Shown here one piece after another: positions 35,494-44,390 of a DNA stretch of 64,000 nucleotides. Both the position numbers and the translations under genes were made by a program. The notes under the pieces are model-generated. The model was not told where the DNA came from and ran no database searches. It saw only the letters and a program-made list of their open reading frames with translations. Origin of the DNA: an uncultured Ruminococcus sp. (GTDB taxonomy: Bacteria > Bacillota > Clostridia > Oscillospirales > Acutalibacteraceae). Numbering within the stretch: position 1 is the first letter of the stretch; every line of letters begins with the position of its first letter. The stretch lies in contig CADBYC010000005.1 in assembly GCA_902798755.1 (NCBI GenBank), forward strand, positions 1-64,000, read 5' to 3'.

Positions 35494-36683
35494 GACTGCC
35501 TCCCGGCGTCGATTACCGCCTTGATCTCGTCAAAAAATGTCTCTCCGGTTACGCGCTCCTTCTCAAGCCCGCTTGCGATACGCTCTGTCATGGGAACGCT
35601 CAAACACTCATCAATTTTCTGCATCAGCTTATCCCAATCGAGCGGCTTATCCGCGCCCGCCTCAAAGTACAGATCGGATAAGTCCATTCTCCCTAACGCG
35701 TCTGACACCTTATCCGGCAGGTTCTCGATGGTGCTCTCCGCGCTGACCGCGATAACAGGCGTGTGATTCAGCAAAGAGAACATCGTGCCGTGAAAATATT
35801 TGGAAATGGTCAAATCAAACAAGCCGAACACAATGCTCCACTCCTGCGGCGTTAAATCGCAGAGATAAGGGATATCGGCGTATTTATTATAGGAATACAA
35901 GGAGACGGACTGATACTTGCTCCCGTATTTTTCTTTGATTTTTAACGCTAAATCCCGCCGAAAAGCACCGTTCAGATTAGACATCATGAACGCGATCGTC
36001 GGCTTTTTCGGGTCAAAGCCATACTTTTTTCTCAGCTTTTCAATCAGTGCCGTTCTGTCGGCGCCGCTCAAATCACCGAGCAGAATGGAGGGGTCGCAGT
36101 TATGGTGCACCTCAGCAGAGGGAAGGACGGTTTTGACCAGACGCTCCGTCTGCTCATCTCTCACGCCGATATATCGAAAACCGCTGAAGGACTTCTTCAA
36201 ATACGCCGATTCCTGCTGAGAGATATCCCCGTATGAACCGATCCCCAGACCGTTGCAGGAAGCCGCGTAGGAAAAGCGCACCGCGCCAGTATCGGCCGAC
36301 AAAAAGTAGGGATTGGGAATACCGCGTTTTTTATAATTCCATACCGCGTCGCTGCCCGTGATCAAAATATCATAATCCTCCAACCAACGGTCAAAGGTCT
36401 CACAGCTGTCTGTACTCAATCTCTTTTGGGACAAAGGCAGCTGTCTGAGCCCTTTTTGAAAAGCACGGTACATCGCGATCCGCTTCAAGATATGCGGAGC
36501 GCTTTCTTTACCCCTGTATACAGTGATCATTTTATAGTAGCGGTCCATCTTCTTGGAGCTGTAATCAATGATCTCCACCTCTGCTTCGGGAAATCTCTTT
36601 TTCAGCTGCTCCGACAGCGCCGCCGCCTGCATCACCGCGCCGTAATTCAGGCTCCGGTGATAGGTTAATATACCGATACGCAT
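35490..36683 (-). CDS. Polysaccharide pyruvyl transferase family protein
   Basis: A 397-aa protein beginning MRIGILTYHRSLNYGAVMQA, the usual start of this family, with ILITGSDAVWNYKKRG and ISKYFHGTMFSLLNHTPVI as further conserved segments. Intact enzymes transfer pyruvate from phosphoenolpyruvate onto sugars as ketals, adding negative charge to the polymer. It is the second such domain in the locus, the other being fused at 27592-29844. The gene overlaps its downstream glycosyltransferase by 4 bases. Confidence 0.88.
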   Translation of the reverse strand: MRIGILTYHRSLNYGAVMQAAALSEQLKKRFPEAEVEIIDYSSKKMDRYYKMITVYRGKESAPHILKRIAMYRAFQKGLRQLPLSQKRLSTDSCETFDRWLEDYDILITGSDAVWNYKKRGIPNPYFLSADTGAVRFSYAASCNGLGIGSYGDISQQESAYLKKSFSGFRYIGVRDEQTERLVKTVLPSAEVHHNCDPSILLGDLSGADRTALIEKLRKKYGFDPKKPTIAFMMSNLNGAFRRDLALKIKEKYGSKYQSVSLYSYNKYADIPYLCDLTPQEWSIVFGLFDLTISKYFHGTMFSLLNHTPVIAVSAESTIENLPDKVSDALGRMDLSDLYFEAGADKPLDWDKLMQKIDECLSVPMTERIASGLEKERVTGETFFDEIKAVIDAGRQS

Positions 36684-36727
36684 ACATAATCCCCCATTAT
36701 TTCATGAGCGGTGACTGTCCGGACAGT

Positions 36728-38008
36728 CTACAGCTCGGATACCATTTCTACAAAACGGTCATAATTCGTTTCCGCACAATAATGCTTCTCCCACAGCTCT
36801 CTCGCCGCTTTTCTCCGCTCGGCCGTCTCTTCGGCGGAAGAGCACAGCATGATCTCCAGCTTTTGGGCAAGCTCGCCTGCGGGAAAATCCTTTTGCAGCA
36901 AAAAGCCGTTTCTCTCGCTGTCGATCATTTCCGCAGAGCCGCCGACATCCGTCGCAATAACGGGGATACCGAAGCTGCTCGCCTCCATCAGGCTGACAGG
37001 CAGACCCTCCGACGCGCTGACATTCACAAACACGCTGATAGCGTTGTTGCGGTAATACTCATAAACCTCGGTGTTCTGCATAAAGCCAAGAAACTCAAAG
37101 GAAATATTCTTGATTTTCTCCTGTGCATAGCTTTTGACCGACTCAAAGTATGCGGGTTTGCCCTCAACACCCGCGCCGATATGCGTCCACAGCACCTTTT
37201 TGCCGCCGGTATCGATTTTGGAAAGCTCGTCGATCAACAGTTCAAGACGCTTTACCTTCACAACTCTGGATACGGAGAGGATATGAAAGACCTCATCCGG
37301 TTCCTTTGAAAGACCGTAGTCACGAGATCCCAGATAAGCAACCTGAATTTCAGCGCCCTTGACAGAATAATGGTTTTTCAAATAATCGGCGCCGTTTCGC
37401 GAGCACGGGAAGATATAATCCATGTCCTGCAGCAGCTTATTTCTGAACGGAAGATAGTTAAGCTTATTCACATCCTCATAGATATCATATCTATGCGCTC
37501 TGGACAGCACAACGATTTTTCCCTGATAGCCGCGTTCATCCCGCAGATAGTCCCGCAGGCCGACCGCGACGGCGGCATTGACAAAGAGCCAGTAGCTGTA
37601 GATGGTGATTTTATCATACGCGTTAAAATCGACCTTCTCCAGCTGCTTAACAGACTCAGCCAACGTCCTTTTTGTTCTCGCTTCAAAATAGCCTAAGAAC
37701 GCTTTTTGAGACAGGCTGAGCTTTCGCTGCATTCTCTCCTCTTTCACCGCGCTGTCCGGAAAGAGAACCTGCCCGAGCATATGCAGCCAGTCGGAGATCC
37801 GCAGATTCTTTCTCTTGCCGGTGGAGGTGATACACGCTTCGATACCGTCCGGAATCACCCGCGTAGGCGCTTCTCCCGCGCTGATGTCCTGTGCCAGCAC
37901 GATGATTCTATCCTGATAATCCTTATGCTTCGCGATCTCGCTCTCTAAAAACGGTTCGCCGAAAGCATACGGGTATTTACGTGTTAAGATCAGCAACAAC
38001 TTTTTCAT
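36728..38008 (-). CDS. Family 4 glycosyltransferase
   Basis: A 426-aa GT-B enzyme. Key texts are VVKVKRLELLIDELSKI, FVNVSASEGLPVSLMEASSF (GT4 donor site with E-x7-E) and IPVIATDVGGSAEMI. It starts 2 bases after the stop of the family 2 gene upstream and ends 44 bases before the pyruvyl transferase gene. Predicted cytosolic or membrane-associated. Sugar specificity unknown. Confidence 0.9.
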   Translation of the reverse strand: MKKLLLILTRKYPYAFGEPFLESEIAKHKDYQDRIIVLAQDISAGEAPTRVIPDGIEACITSTGKRKNLRISDWLHMLGQVLFPDSAVKEERMQRKLSLSQKAFLGYFEARTKRTLAESVKQLEKVDFNAYDKITIYSYWLFVNAAVAVGLRDYLRDERGYQGKIVVLSRAHRYDIYEDVNKLNYLPFRNKLLQDMDYIFPCSRNGADYLKNHYSVKGAEIQVAYLGSRDYGLSKEPDEVFHILSVSRVVKVKRLELLIDELSKIDTGGKKVLWTHIGAGVEGKPAYFESVKSYAQEKIKNISFEFLGFMQNTEVYEYYRNNAISVFVNVSASEGLPVSLMEASSFGIPVIATDVGGSAEMIDSERNGFLLQKDFPAGELAQKLEIMLCSSAEETAERRKAARELWEKHYCAETNYDRFVEMVSEL

Positions 38009-38010
38009 AT

Positions 38011-38790
38011 TTATCCCTTCTTATTCTTCCCTATATAAACTCTTTTCCATACGGCCAGAAAAGCATACCGTACAAAGCAATAGCATGAAAAGGGAAGCGA
38101 CAGCTTTTCGATATCTCTGTACAGGCTCCATACGCCCTTGATCGCTTTCGCCTTGTTACTCGACAGCGAATTCTCGGCTCTGCGGTACTGCGCGAGGATC
38201 TCATCCAATCCATAACAGTCATGTCCCGCTTTCAATATCTGTAACCATGTAGCAGCGTCCTGACGTCTGCGGATATCGGGCATTACCAGACACTCTTTAT
38301 CCACCATAGCGGTATCGACCATGATACCCACCGTCTGCAAAAGGTTGTTCGTCAAGAAGCCGACATAATTGACCTTCGGCAACATATGAATCTGCTTATT
38401 GAGCTTTTTGCCGCTGTCATCGATCACCTCGTATGAGGTGCACGAAAACGCATAGCCGTTTTTCTCCATAAAAGCAGTCTGCTTCTCCAGCTTTTCGGGA
38501 AGCCAAATATCATCAGAGTCAAGATACGCGATGAATCTGCCGCTCGATTCTCTCATCGCTCTTGTCCGGGCAGCGCCCGCTCCGGCGTTCTGAGGCTGTC
38601 TGAACAGCTTGATCCTCGCGTCCTCAGCCGAAAATGCTTCTACTATTTCACAGGTTTGATCGGTAGAGCAGTCATCTACGATCAGCATTTCCCAGTCGCG
38701 GAGCGTTTGTTCCTGAACTGACCGAATAGTGTCGGCAATATATGCCGAGCTGTTATATGAAGGAGTTATAATCGATACTTTATTACTCAT
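38011..38790 (-). CDS. Family 2 glycosyltransferase
   Basis: A 259-aa GT-A enzyme, starting MSNKVSIITPSYNSSAYIAD, with AYLDSDDIWLPEKLEKQ as the DxD region. GGTGAG lies 5 bases before the ATG. The start codon overlaps by 8 bases the end of a reading frame that continues in frame from the MurB stop codon (38783-38893), a sign that another gene once preceded it. It would add one sugar to the repeat unit. Confidence 0.9.
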   Translation of the reverse strand: MSNKVSIITPSYNSSAYIADTIRSVQEQTLRDWEMLIVDDCSTDQTCEIVEAFSAEDARIKLFRQPQNAGAGAARTRAMRESSGRFIAYLDSDDIWLPEKLEKQTAFMEKNGYAFSCTSYEVIDDSGKKLNKQIHMLPKVNYVGFLTNNLLQTVGIMVDTAMVDKECLVMPDIRRRQDAATWLQILKAGHDCYGLDEILAQYRRAENSLSSNKAKAIKGVWSLYRDIEKLSLPFSCYCFVRYAFLAVWKRVYIGKNKKG

Positions 38791-38893
38791 ATTTACTCAC
38801 CATACTAGCTAATTTTGCGAAACCAATCTCTTGCGCAAAGTTTGTCGGCAGCACCATGACGATCGGTATATCATATGCGTCGAGACGCCGACA
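38783..38893 (-). pseudogene. In-frame coding remnant after the murB stop
   Basis: Directly after the TGA of the murB-like gene the same frame continues for 36 codons as CRRLDAYDIPIVMVLPTNFA and ends AKLASMVSKYE before TAA. The peptide looks like real protein, and its end overlaps the next gene's ATG in the ATGAGTAA manner used for translational coupling. It has no plausible start of its own. I read it as the tail of a deleted gene; I do not recognise the family. Confidence 0.45.
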
Positions 38894-39742
38894 TCACTCT
38901 ATAACGATAACTTCCCGCCTGCACCTTTGTCCGAGCAGTTTATGCATACGCTCGACCTTTTGGATCGCATTTAACGCGTCCTGAAAAGTCCCTTCGCCCT
39001 CATTCAAAATCCAATTGGTTGTTTTGCCGGAAAAATGTACCCGCTTCCCGCCAATCTTCAGGCTTCGCGCAAGTCGCATGATCAGCGGACTGCTTTCCAT
39101 GAACACAGAGCCGAAGTTTGGTCTTGAATTATCCTGTTTTTCCCTGCAAAGCGCTATCCGGTCATTTTTTGCCTGTGCCGTTTCTTCCGCACTCATCTCG
39201 GGAAATTTAAAGAGAACGGACGTAACGATCATATTAGAATTTTTGAAAACCGAGGTCCTGTAGTCAAAGCCGCAGCTCTCTTTCTCTAAGGTGATCGGAG
39301 CTCCGTCCCTGATAGCATCTACGGAAATAATGTAATCAGATATACACTTCTTGTGAGTCTTGCCGCGTCCCGCGTTCATCACAATCGCTCCGCCAACCAA
39401 CCCGGGTACGGAAAACAAATACTCTATTCCTCCGTAACCGTTTTTATTAATGGTGTTGATCAGCTTTTGCAAATGCACAGAAGCACCTGCTCTGAACCGT
39501 CCGCCTCCGAGATGCTCGAGAGATGAATCCACGGATTTCAGATTGATCACCGTTTCAAACTCACGGTTGTTGATCAGCAAATTTGAACCCCCGCTGATGA
39601 AAACCGGTGTGTCGTGGTGTTTGATCAAATCAATTAGCTCGTCACGGCTTTCCGGAAAATACATCGTTTTTGCCGTACCGCCGATACGGACAGAGGTATA
39701 TTTGCTCAAATCCTCATCTTGCAATATCTTCATTTCATTCAC
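38894..39742 (-). CDS. murB: UDP-N-acetylenolpyruvoylglucosamine reductase-like protein (MurB)
   Basis: A 282-aa FAD enzyme that reduces enolpyruvyl-UDP-GlcNAc to UDP-MurNAc. SVRIGGTAKTMYFP and FISGGSNLLI form the FAD site, SVPGLVGGAIVMNAGRG the conserved loop, RPNFGSVFMES holds the proton-donor serine, and the C-terminal REVIVIE contains the glutamate. The length is slightly below the usual 300. A copy inside a capsule locus is probably an extra paralogue, perhaps making a modified precursor for the polymer rather than for peptidoglycan; that is inference. ATG at 39742, with an internal methionine three codons later. Confidence 0.88.
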   Translation of the reverse strand: MNEMKILQDEDLSKYTSVRIGGTAKTMYFPESRDELIDLIKHHDTPVFISGGSNLLINNREFETVINLKSVDSSLEHLGGGRFRAGASVHLQKLINTINKNGYGGIEYLFSVPGLVGGAIVMNAGRGKTHKKCISDYIISVDAIRDGAPITLEKESCGFDYRTSVFKNSNMIVTSVLFKFPEMSAEETAQAKNDRIALCREKQDNSRPNFGSVFMESSPLIMRLARSLKIGGKRVHFSGKTTNWILNEGEGTFQDALNAIQKVERMHKLLGQRCRREVIVIE

Positions 39743-39768
39743 CCTCCCTTTTCAGGCGTTCACTCATT

Positions 39769-41016
39769 TTAGTCTCTGCGGAACAGATCTCTTGTATAGA
39801 CCTTGTCCGCTACGTCATCCAGCACACTGTCATAACGGTTGGCGATGATCGCGTCACAGGCGTTTTTGAAGCGCGTGACATCATTGACTACCTGTGAGCC
39901 GAAGAACGTAACGCCGTCATCCAGCGTGGGCTCATAGATAATGACCGTAGCGCCCTTCGCCTTCAGTCTCTTCATCACACCCTGAATACTGCTCTGGCGG
40001 AAGTTGTCGGAGTTGCTCTTCATCGTCAACCGGTATACGCCGATCGTAATCGGACGCTCCTTTTCGGCGTTCCACATGCTGGAGGACGTATAATAACCGG
40101 CTTTTTCCAGCACCCTGTCCGCAACGAAATCCTTTCTGGTGCGGTTGCTTTCAACAATTGCCGAAATCATGTTTTGCGGAACATCCGAATAATTGGCGAG
40201 CAGCTGCTTTGTATCCTTCGGCAGGCAGTAACCGCCGTAGCCGAAGGACGGATTGTTATAAAAATCACCGATACGCGGGTCCAGACAAACGCCCTTAATA
40301 ATATCGGAGGTGTTCAGATCCTTGATTTCCGCATAGGTGTCGAGCTCGTTGAAATAGCTGACGCGCAGCGCGAGGTAGGTATTCGCGAACAGCTTGACGG
40401 CCTCCGCTTCGGTAAATCCCATGAACAGTGTTTCGATATCTTCCTTGAGGGCGCCCTCCTGCAGCAGCCGCGCAAAGGTGTGCGCCGCCTCAGTCAGCTC
40501 CTCATCCTCGGGGTCGGTTCCCACAATAATTCTACTGGGATACAGGTTATCATAGAGGGCTTTTGACTCTCTGAGAAATTCCGGACTGAAGATGATGTTC
40601 CTGCTGCCGGTCTTTCTTCTGATACTCTCGGTATACCCTACGGGAATCGTGCTTTTGATAATCATCACGGCGTCGGGATTATACTCCATAACGAGTTTGA
40701 TCACCGCTTCTACCACTGAGGTGTCAAAATAATTTTTCTTGCTGTCATAATTGGTGGGAGCGGCAATCACCACGAAATCCGCCTCTGAATAAGCCAGCTT
40801 CGCGTCCAGCGTTGCTGTCAGGTCAAGCTCTTTTTCAGCGAGATATTGTTCGATATAATCATCCTGAATCGGAGATTTTTTATTGTTTATCAGTTCGACC
40901 TTTTCAGGTATTATATCCACCGCATAAACCTTATTGTTTTGGGAGAGCAGCGTCGCTATGGATAACCCGACATAACCGGTACCCGCTACTGCGACGGTAA
41001 TCTTTGATGATTTCAT
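39769..41016 (-). CDS. UDP-glucose 6-dehydrogenase family (nucleotide sugar dehydrogenase)
   Basis: A 415-aa NAD-dependent enzyme. The Rossmann loop is [16 protein letters not shown]; the catalytic cysteine lies in [27 protein letters not shown] is the substrate-binding segment. Likely oxidises UDP-glucose to UDP-glucuronate for the polymer. The downstream partner by pathway is the UDP-glucuronate 4-epimerase at 41294-42377, which is frameshifted. A UDP-ManNAc or similar substrate is possible but less likely with that neighbour. First intact gene of the minus-strand operon. Confidence 0.9.
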   Translation of the reverse strand: MKSSKITVAVAGTGYVGLSIATLLSQNNKVYAVDIIPEKVELINNKKSPIQDDYIEQYLAEKELDLTATLDAKLAYSEADFVVIAAPTNYDSKKNYFDTSVVEAVIKLVMEYNPDAVMIIKSTIPVGYTESIRRKTGSRNIIFSPEFLRESKALYDNLYPSRIIVGTDPEDEELTEAAHTFARLLQEGALKEDIETLFMGFTEAEAVKLFANTYLALRVSYFNELDTYAEIKDLNTSDIIKGVCLDPRIGDFYNNPSFGYGGYCLPKDTKQLLANYSDVPQNMISAIVESNRTRKDFVADRVLEKAGYYTSSSMWNAEKERPITIGVYRLTMKSNSDNFRQSSIQGVMKRLKAKGATVIIYEPTLDDGVTFFGSQVVNDVTRFKNACDAIIANRYDSVLDDVADKVYTRDLFRRD

Positions 41017-41231
41017 GAATCATACGCCTTTCTATACAGATACTTTTTTCACACTTATACATTATAATAATAGCATAAAATTCGCCCTGTTTCAACTATT
41101 AATGTAATAAGAAACGAAAACATACGCTGGTAACTTTTATGCTTTTTGACAATAGACGTCAGCATTATACACCGCAGCCCATATTCAAACACGCCTTATT
41201 TACAAAACACCGTTGAAAAGCAAAAAACGAC

Positions 41232-41264
41232 CTCCGATCATCAGAACCGGTCTGATCATCGGAG
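41232..41264 (-). terminator. Terminator after the epimerase gene
   Basis: CTCCGATCATCAGA (41232-41245) and TCTGATCATCGGAG (41251-41264) pair with one mismatch around a 5-base loop. On the minus strand the stem is followed by GTCGTTTTTTG, a good U-run. It would end the epimerase transcript before the capsule operon begins at 41016. Confidence 0.8.
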
Positions 41265-41293
41265 ATCGGATTTTTTAACAGTCTTCAACAAAC

Positions 41294-42377
41294 TTATATA
41301 TTATAATAATTCTTATACCATACCGCAAACCTTCGCAGGCCCTCGCGAAGAGAGGTAGACGGCTTAAAGCCGAAATCCCGTTCTAACGCAGAGGTATCTG
41401 CATAGGTGACCGGAACATCGCCCGCCTGCATGGGAACCAGCTCCTTATGCTCCTCAAAGCGATAATCCCCGGGCAGAACACCGGCCGCAAGCAGCTCCTG
41501 CTGCAAGATATCCACGAAATCAAGCAGATTCTCGGGATTGCTGTTGCCGATATTATAAACCGCATACGGCGGCAGGGGCAGGCCATCCTCACCTGTTTTG
41601 CGCGCGGGCGGACCGGCCATCACGCGCTTGACGCCTTCCACAATATCGTCTACATAGGTAAAGTCGCGTTTACAGTTGCCGTAGTTGAATATCTGTATTG
41701 TCTCACCCCTGATCAGCTGATCGGTAAAACCGAAATACGCCATATCGGGACGGCCGGCAGGCCCGTAAACCGTGAAGAAACGCAAACCTGTCGACGGGAT
41801 ATTATAGAGCTTTGAATAGGCGTGAGCCAAAAGCTCGTTGCTCTTTTTGGTCGCGGCATAAAGCGACACCGGATGATCCACCTTGTCATCGGTTGAGAAC
41901 GGCACCTTGGTGTTGCCGCCGTAAACAGAGGATGACGAAGCATATACCAAGTGCTTAACGCCCTTTGCTCCGTTATCATAAGAATGACGGCAGGCCTCAA
42001 GAATATTGTAAAAGCCAATCAGATTGCTCTGAATATATGCATCGGGGTTAGTGATGCTGTAGCGCACACCTGCCTGTGCCGCGAGATTGACCACGACATC
42101 GGGTTTATACTCGACAAAATGCGGTCGATCAGCGCTTTATCTGCTAAATCGCCTTTGATAACCTCCAGTTCACCTGAGGGTTCTCCTGAGCGAGCTTGTT
42201 GATCTTTGCAAGGCGATACTCCTTGAGCGACACATCGTAATAATCATTCATATTGTCGAGCCCGATCAGCGTCATCGGCTCGCGTGTATTGATCAGTTCC
42301 ATCACCAGATTCGCGCCGATAAATCCGGCGGCTCCGGTGATAAGGTGCGTATTACCGATTAAATCTATTAGCAACAT
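41294..42377 (-). pseudogene. UDP-glucuronate 4-epimerase, two frameshifts
   Basis: The N-terminal part starts at the ATG at 42377 after AGGTAGGATTG and carries the NAD loop TGAAGFIGANLVME. The frame breaks near 42166-42172: TGGAG where TGGGAG would restore WEVIKGDLADKALIDRI. It breaks again near 42123-42128: ATTTTGTCGAG where one more T restores IFVEYKPDVVVNLAAQAGVR. From there the rest is intact, with YASSSSVYGG and YAATKKSNE, the Ser/Tyr-x3-Lys catalytic set. Both lesions are single-base losses in short homopolymers, so sequencing error is as likely as real decay. An intact enzyme would turn UDP-GlcA into UDP-GalA and partner the dehydrogenase downstream. Confidence 0.85.
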
Positions 42378-42542
42378 TACAATCCTACCTATATATGGGT
42401 TTTTCCTCGCGGTTGCTGTATACAGCGCTCTCCCGCGAAGGCTTTGCACCCCTGTTCTTTGCTAAACATCTTTTAAAATTTTCTTAATTATAATAATTGG
42501 GCGCTCTGTCAGATTGTAACAAGTCTTAACATATAAAAGATT

Positions 42543-42598
42543 CAGGCAATACCGCATTTCAGCTATGTGTAATGTACATGGCTGTGCGGTATTGCCTG
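42543..42598 (-). terminator. Terminator between phage-like genes and epimerase
   Basis: CAGGCAATACCGCA (42543-42556) and TGCGGTATTGCCTG (42585-42598) are perfect 14-base arms around a 28-base loop. It ends the short minus-strand transcript from 43142 to 42661. Confidence 0.7.
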
Positions 42599-42660
42599 TT
42601 GTATTTATCTATTGGCTTCTGAAAAGCGATCCGTAAGAAAAACAGCGTGTCGTTTTGAAT

Positions 42661-42960
42661 TCAAGTCTGATCGTGAGCGGCTTTGTTGATATGCTTGTCG
42701 ATAATCTGTATCGCTTCGGTCACTTTGCCGTTACAGCCCTTCTGATGCAAACCGTCCAGACAGGCGCGCAGCGCGTAGATAACGAGAGTATCTTCTTTTT
42801 TGACGCGGTTCAGTTTCGTTTCCAGCTTACCGACCCTTTGTTCCAGCTTGTCTACACGGTCGAGCAGCTTATCATAGAGCTTATACGCGCCGATGACAGT
42901 CGTCAGGATCAGCGCGACCGCGCCGATTATCTCAGCAAGCTTTAATATATCGATCTGCAT
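42661..42960 (-). CDS. Small membrane-anchored coiled-coil protein, phage XhlA/holin-associated type
   Basis: A 99-aa protein: one N-terminal membrane span (LAEIIGAVALILTTVIGAYKLY), a heptad coiled coil (LLDRVDKLEQRVGKLETKL), then a short helical tail containing CLDGLHQKGC. Proteins of this layout sit beside holin and lysin genes in Firmicutes prophages. No lysin is present nearby, so it may be a remnant of a prophage or a domesticated gene. It overlaps the previous small gene by 19 bases. Confidence 0.6.
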   Translation of the reverse strand: MQIDILKLAEIIGAVALILTTVIGAYKLYDKLLDRVDKLEQRVGKLETKLNRVKKEDTLVIYALRACLDGLHQKGCNGKVTEAIQIIDKHINKAAHDQT

Positions 42961-43142
42961 CGGTCTCTTCCTCCGTTATCGGACAAAACCATCGGTTGGC
43001 TGTTTGCTGCAGAAATAATTGCGGCGGAGCCGATCGGTTTCCGGCTGTTATCGACGAATATCCACTCGTCATATCTTTCGCGCGCATCATACACGGCGGC
43101 GATGTCGGTATGGATTCGCGTGATCTCACTGGCTATGCTCAT
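42942..43142 (-). CDS. Small phage-like protein
   Basis: About 66 aa from the ATG at 43142 (a GTG at 43154 is the alternative start, closer to the GGGAG site). The start MSIASEITRIHTDIAAVYDA recalls short phage tail-region proteins beginning with a similar ASEITRI text. The rest is unassigned. Together with the downstream coiled-coil gene it forms a two-gene phage-like island between capsule operons. Whether it is still expressed is unknown. Confidence 0.45.
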   Translation of the reverse strand: MSIASEITRIHTDIAAVYDARERYDEWIFVDNSRKPIGSAAIISAANSQPMVLSDNGGRDRCRSIY

Positions 43143-43154
43143 TTCATAATTCAC

Positions 43155-43471
43155 TCCCTGTATTATTCAAAATGTGTATATGCGAATAAGCCGAGCGTCC
43201 TGCGGTACTCTCGGCTGATTAAAACGTTTTGTCTTACCCTCCGCTTATGCCGAGATATTTCAAATAGTTGCATGTTTTTATGCAATTAAACAAGAGCTTT
43301 TTGAAAAACCTCTGACGAAAAAGTATCTTGACAATCCGCATACCCGTATTACGCGTAATTGTTTGTCTCTCTGTATGGCAGCGAAGCGGATTAAGAAGCT
43401 TATGACATTTTCGTAGTCATTTTAGCTAAATGTTATTGCGTTTATATAGTAATAATGTCGCATAATCCTAT
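43155..43471. other. Non-coding gap upstream of the sortase promoter
   Basis: About 320 AT-rich bases between the divergent phage-like and sortase genes. I see no gene, and no strong hairpin. The sortase promoter follows at 43472. Confidence 0.5.
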
Positions 43472-43500
43472 TTGACAGGGAGTCATCGGCGAGGTATAAT
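43472..43500 (+). promoter_or_regulatory. Consensus sigma-A promoter of the sortase-LCP operon
   Basis: TTGACA (43472-43477) and TATAAT (43495-43500) are both perfect consensus boxes and are 17 bases apart. The ATG of the sortase gene lies 60 bases downstream. Such a perfect promoter suggests steady, strong transcription. Confidence 0.85.
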
Positions 43501-43559
43501 AACTGTGTGTGAGAACTCTGTAGATTCAGTCCAACAGCACAGATAAGGACGGTGAATTG

Positions 43560-44390
43560 ATGAAAAAGAAGAAAAAGATTTTTTGGCTCATAGTTTTGAT
43601 TCTGTGTGTACTGGCAGTGATTTTCGGCAGCGTCCTGATCATCCGCTCCCGGCTTGCTTCTCCTGCCATCCGGCGCGAGGATGTCACGCCTACCTCAGCG
43701 GTCGAGGCGACTGAACCGTCCGATGAAACGACTGCTCCCACCGCGGCGCCTACCGAGCCTGCGATAGACAAGAGCTTTGGTTACGAGCTGGCTGACATCG
43801 GCGATCTCGACGTAGATTTCGATCATCTTAAGTCCATTAACACAGATATTTACGCATGGATTTATATTCCGAATACCAACGTAGACTATCCGGTTGTTCG
43901 CGGCGCCCGGGATGAAGATGATTTCTTCTATCTGGATCACAATATTTATCGCCAGTATCAGTTTTCCGGTGCTATCTACTCCGAGATGAAAAACAATCCG
44001 GACATGCAGGATCCGGTCACTGTGCTTTACGGGCATAATATGCGCGACGGTTCTATGTTTGCCACGCTGCATAACTTTTCGGATGCCGATTTCTTTGAAA
44101 AGAACACGACCGCGTTCATCCTTACGGAGGATAAGGTATTTACCTATCTGATTTACGCTGCCTATTCGTTTGATAACAGACATATTCTTAATTCCTATAA
44201 TTTTGACAACGAAGAGTCATTCATGAAATACCTTGACTCGACATTGGATCCGCGTTCGTATCAGTATAATGTACGTGAAAACGTGGAATTAACCTCAAAT
44301 GACCGGATACTCACTCTCAGCACCTGCACGGAGTCATCCGGTACTCGATATTTGGTACAGGGGGTATTGGTAGATGAGCAAAAAAAATAA
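43560..44390 (+). CDS. Class B sortase
   Basis: A 276-aa membrane-anchored transpeptidase. It has a lysine-rich start and one span (about 7-28), a Pro/Thr/Glu-rich stalk, then the sortase fold with H159 (LYGHNMRDG), C256 (LSTCTES) and R263. Sortase B-type insertions (SGAIYSEMKNNPDMQ) are present. It would cleave a sorting signal on secreted proteins and attach them to the wall. The ATG at 43560 is preferred over the TTG just before it; AAGGA lies 10 bases upstream. The gene overlaps the LCP gene by 17 bases, linking protein and polysaccharide attachment. A nearby possible substrate is the secreted protein at 50996-51712. Confidence 0.9.
   Translation: MKKKKKIFWLIVLILCVLAVIFGSVLIIRSRLASPAIRREDVTPTSAVEATEPSDETTAPTAAPTEPAIDKSFGYELADIGDLDVDFDHLKSINTDIYAWIYIPNTNVDYPVVRGARDEDDFFYLDHNIYRQYQFSGAIYSEMKNNPDMQDPVTVLYGHNMRDGSMFATLHNFSDADFFEKNTTAFILTEDKVFTYLIYAAYSFDNRHILNSYNFDNEESFMKYLDSTLDPRSYQYNVRENVELTSNDRILTLSTCTESSGTRYLVQGVLVDEQKK

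Noticed and set aside
38783..38896. TGA readthrough or selenocysteine in the murB gene
   Set aside because: The MurB domain is complete before TGA, and I see no supporting RNA structure; a deletion remnant is simpler.
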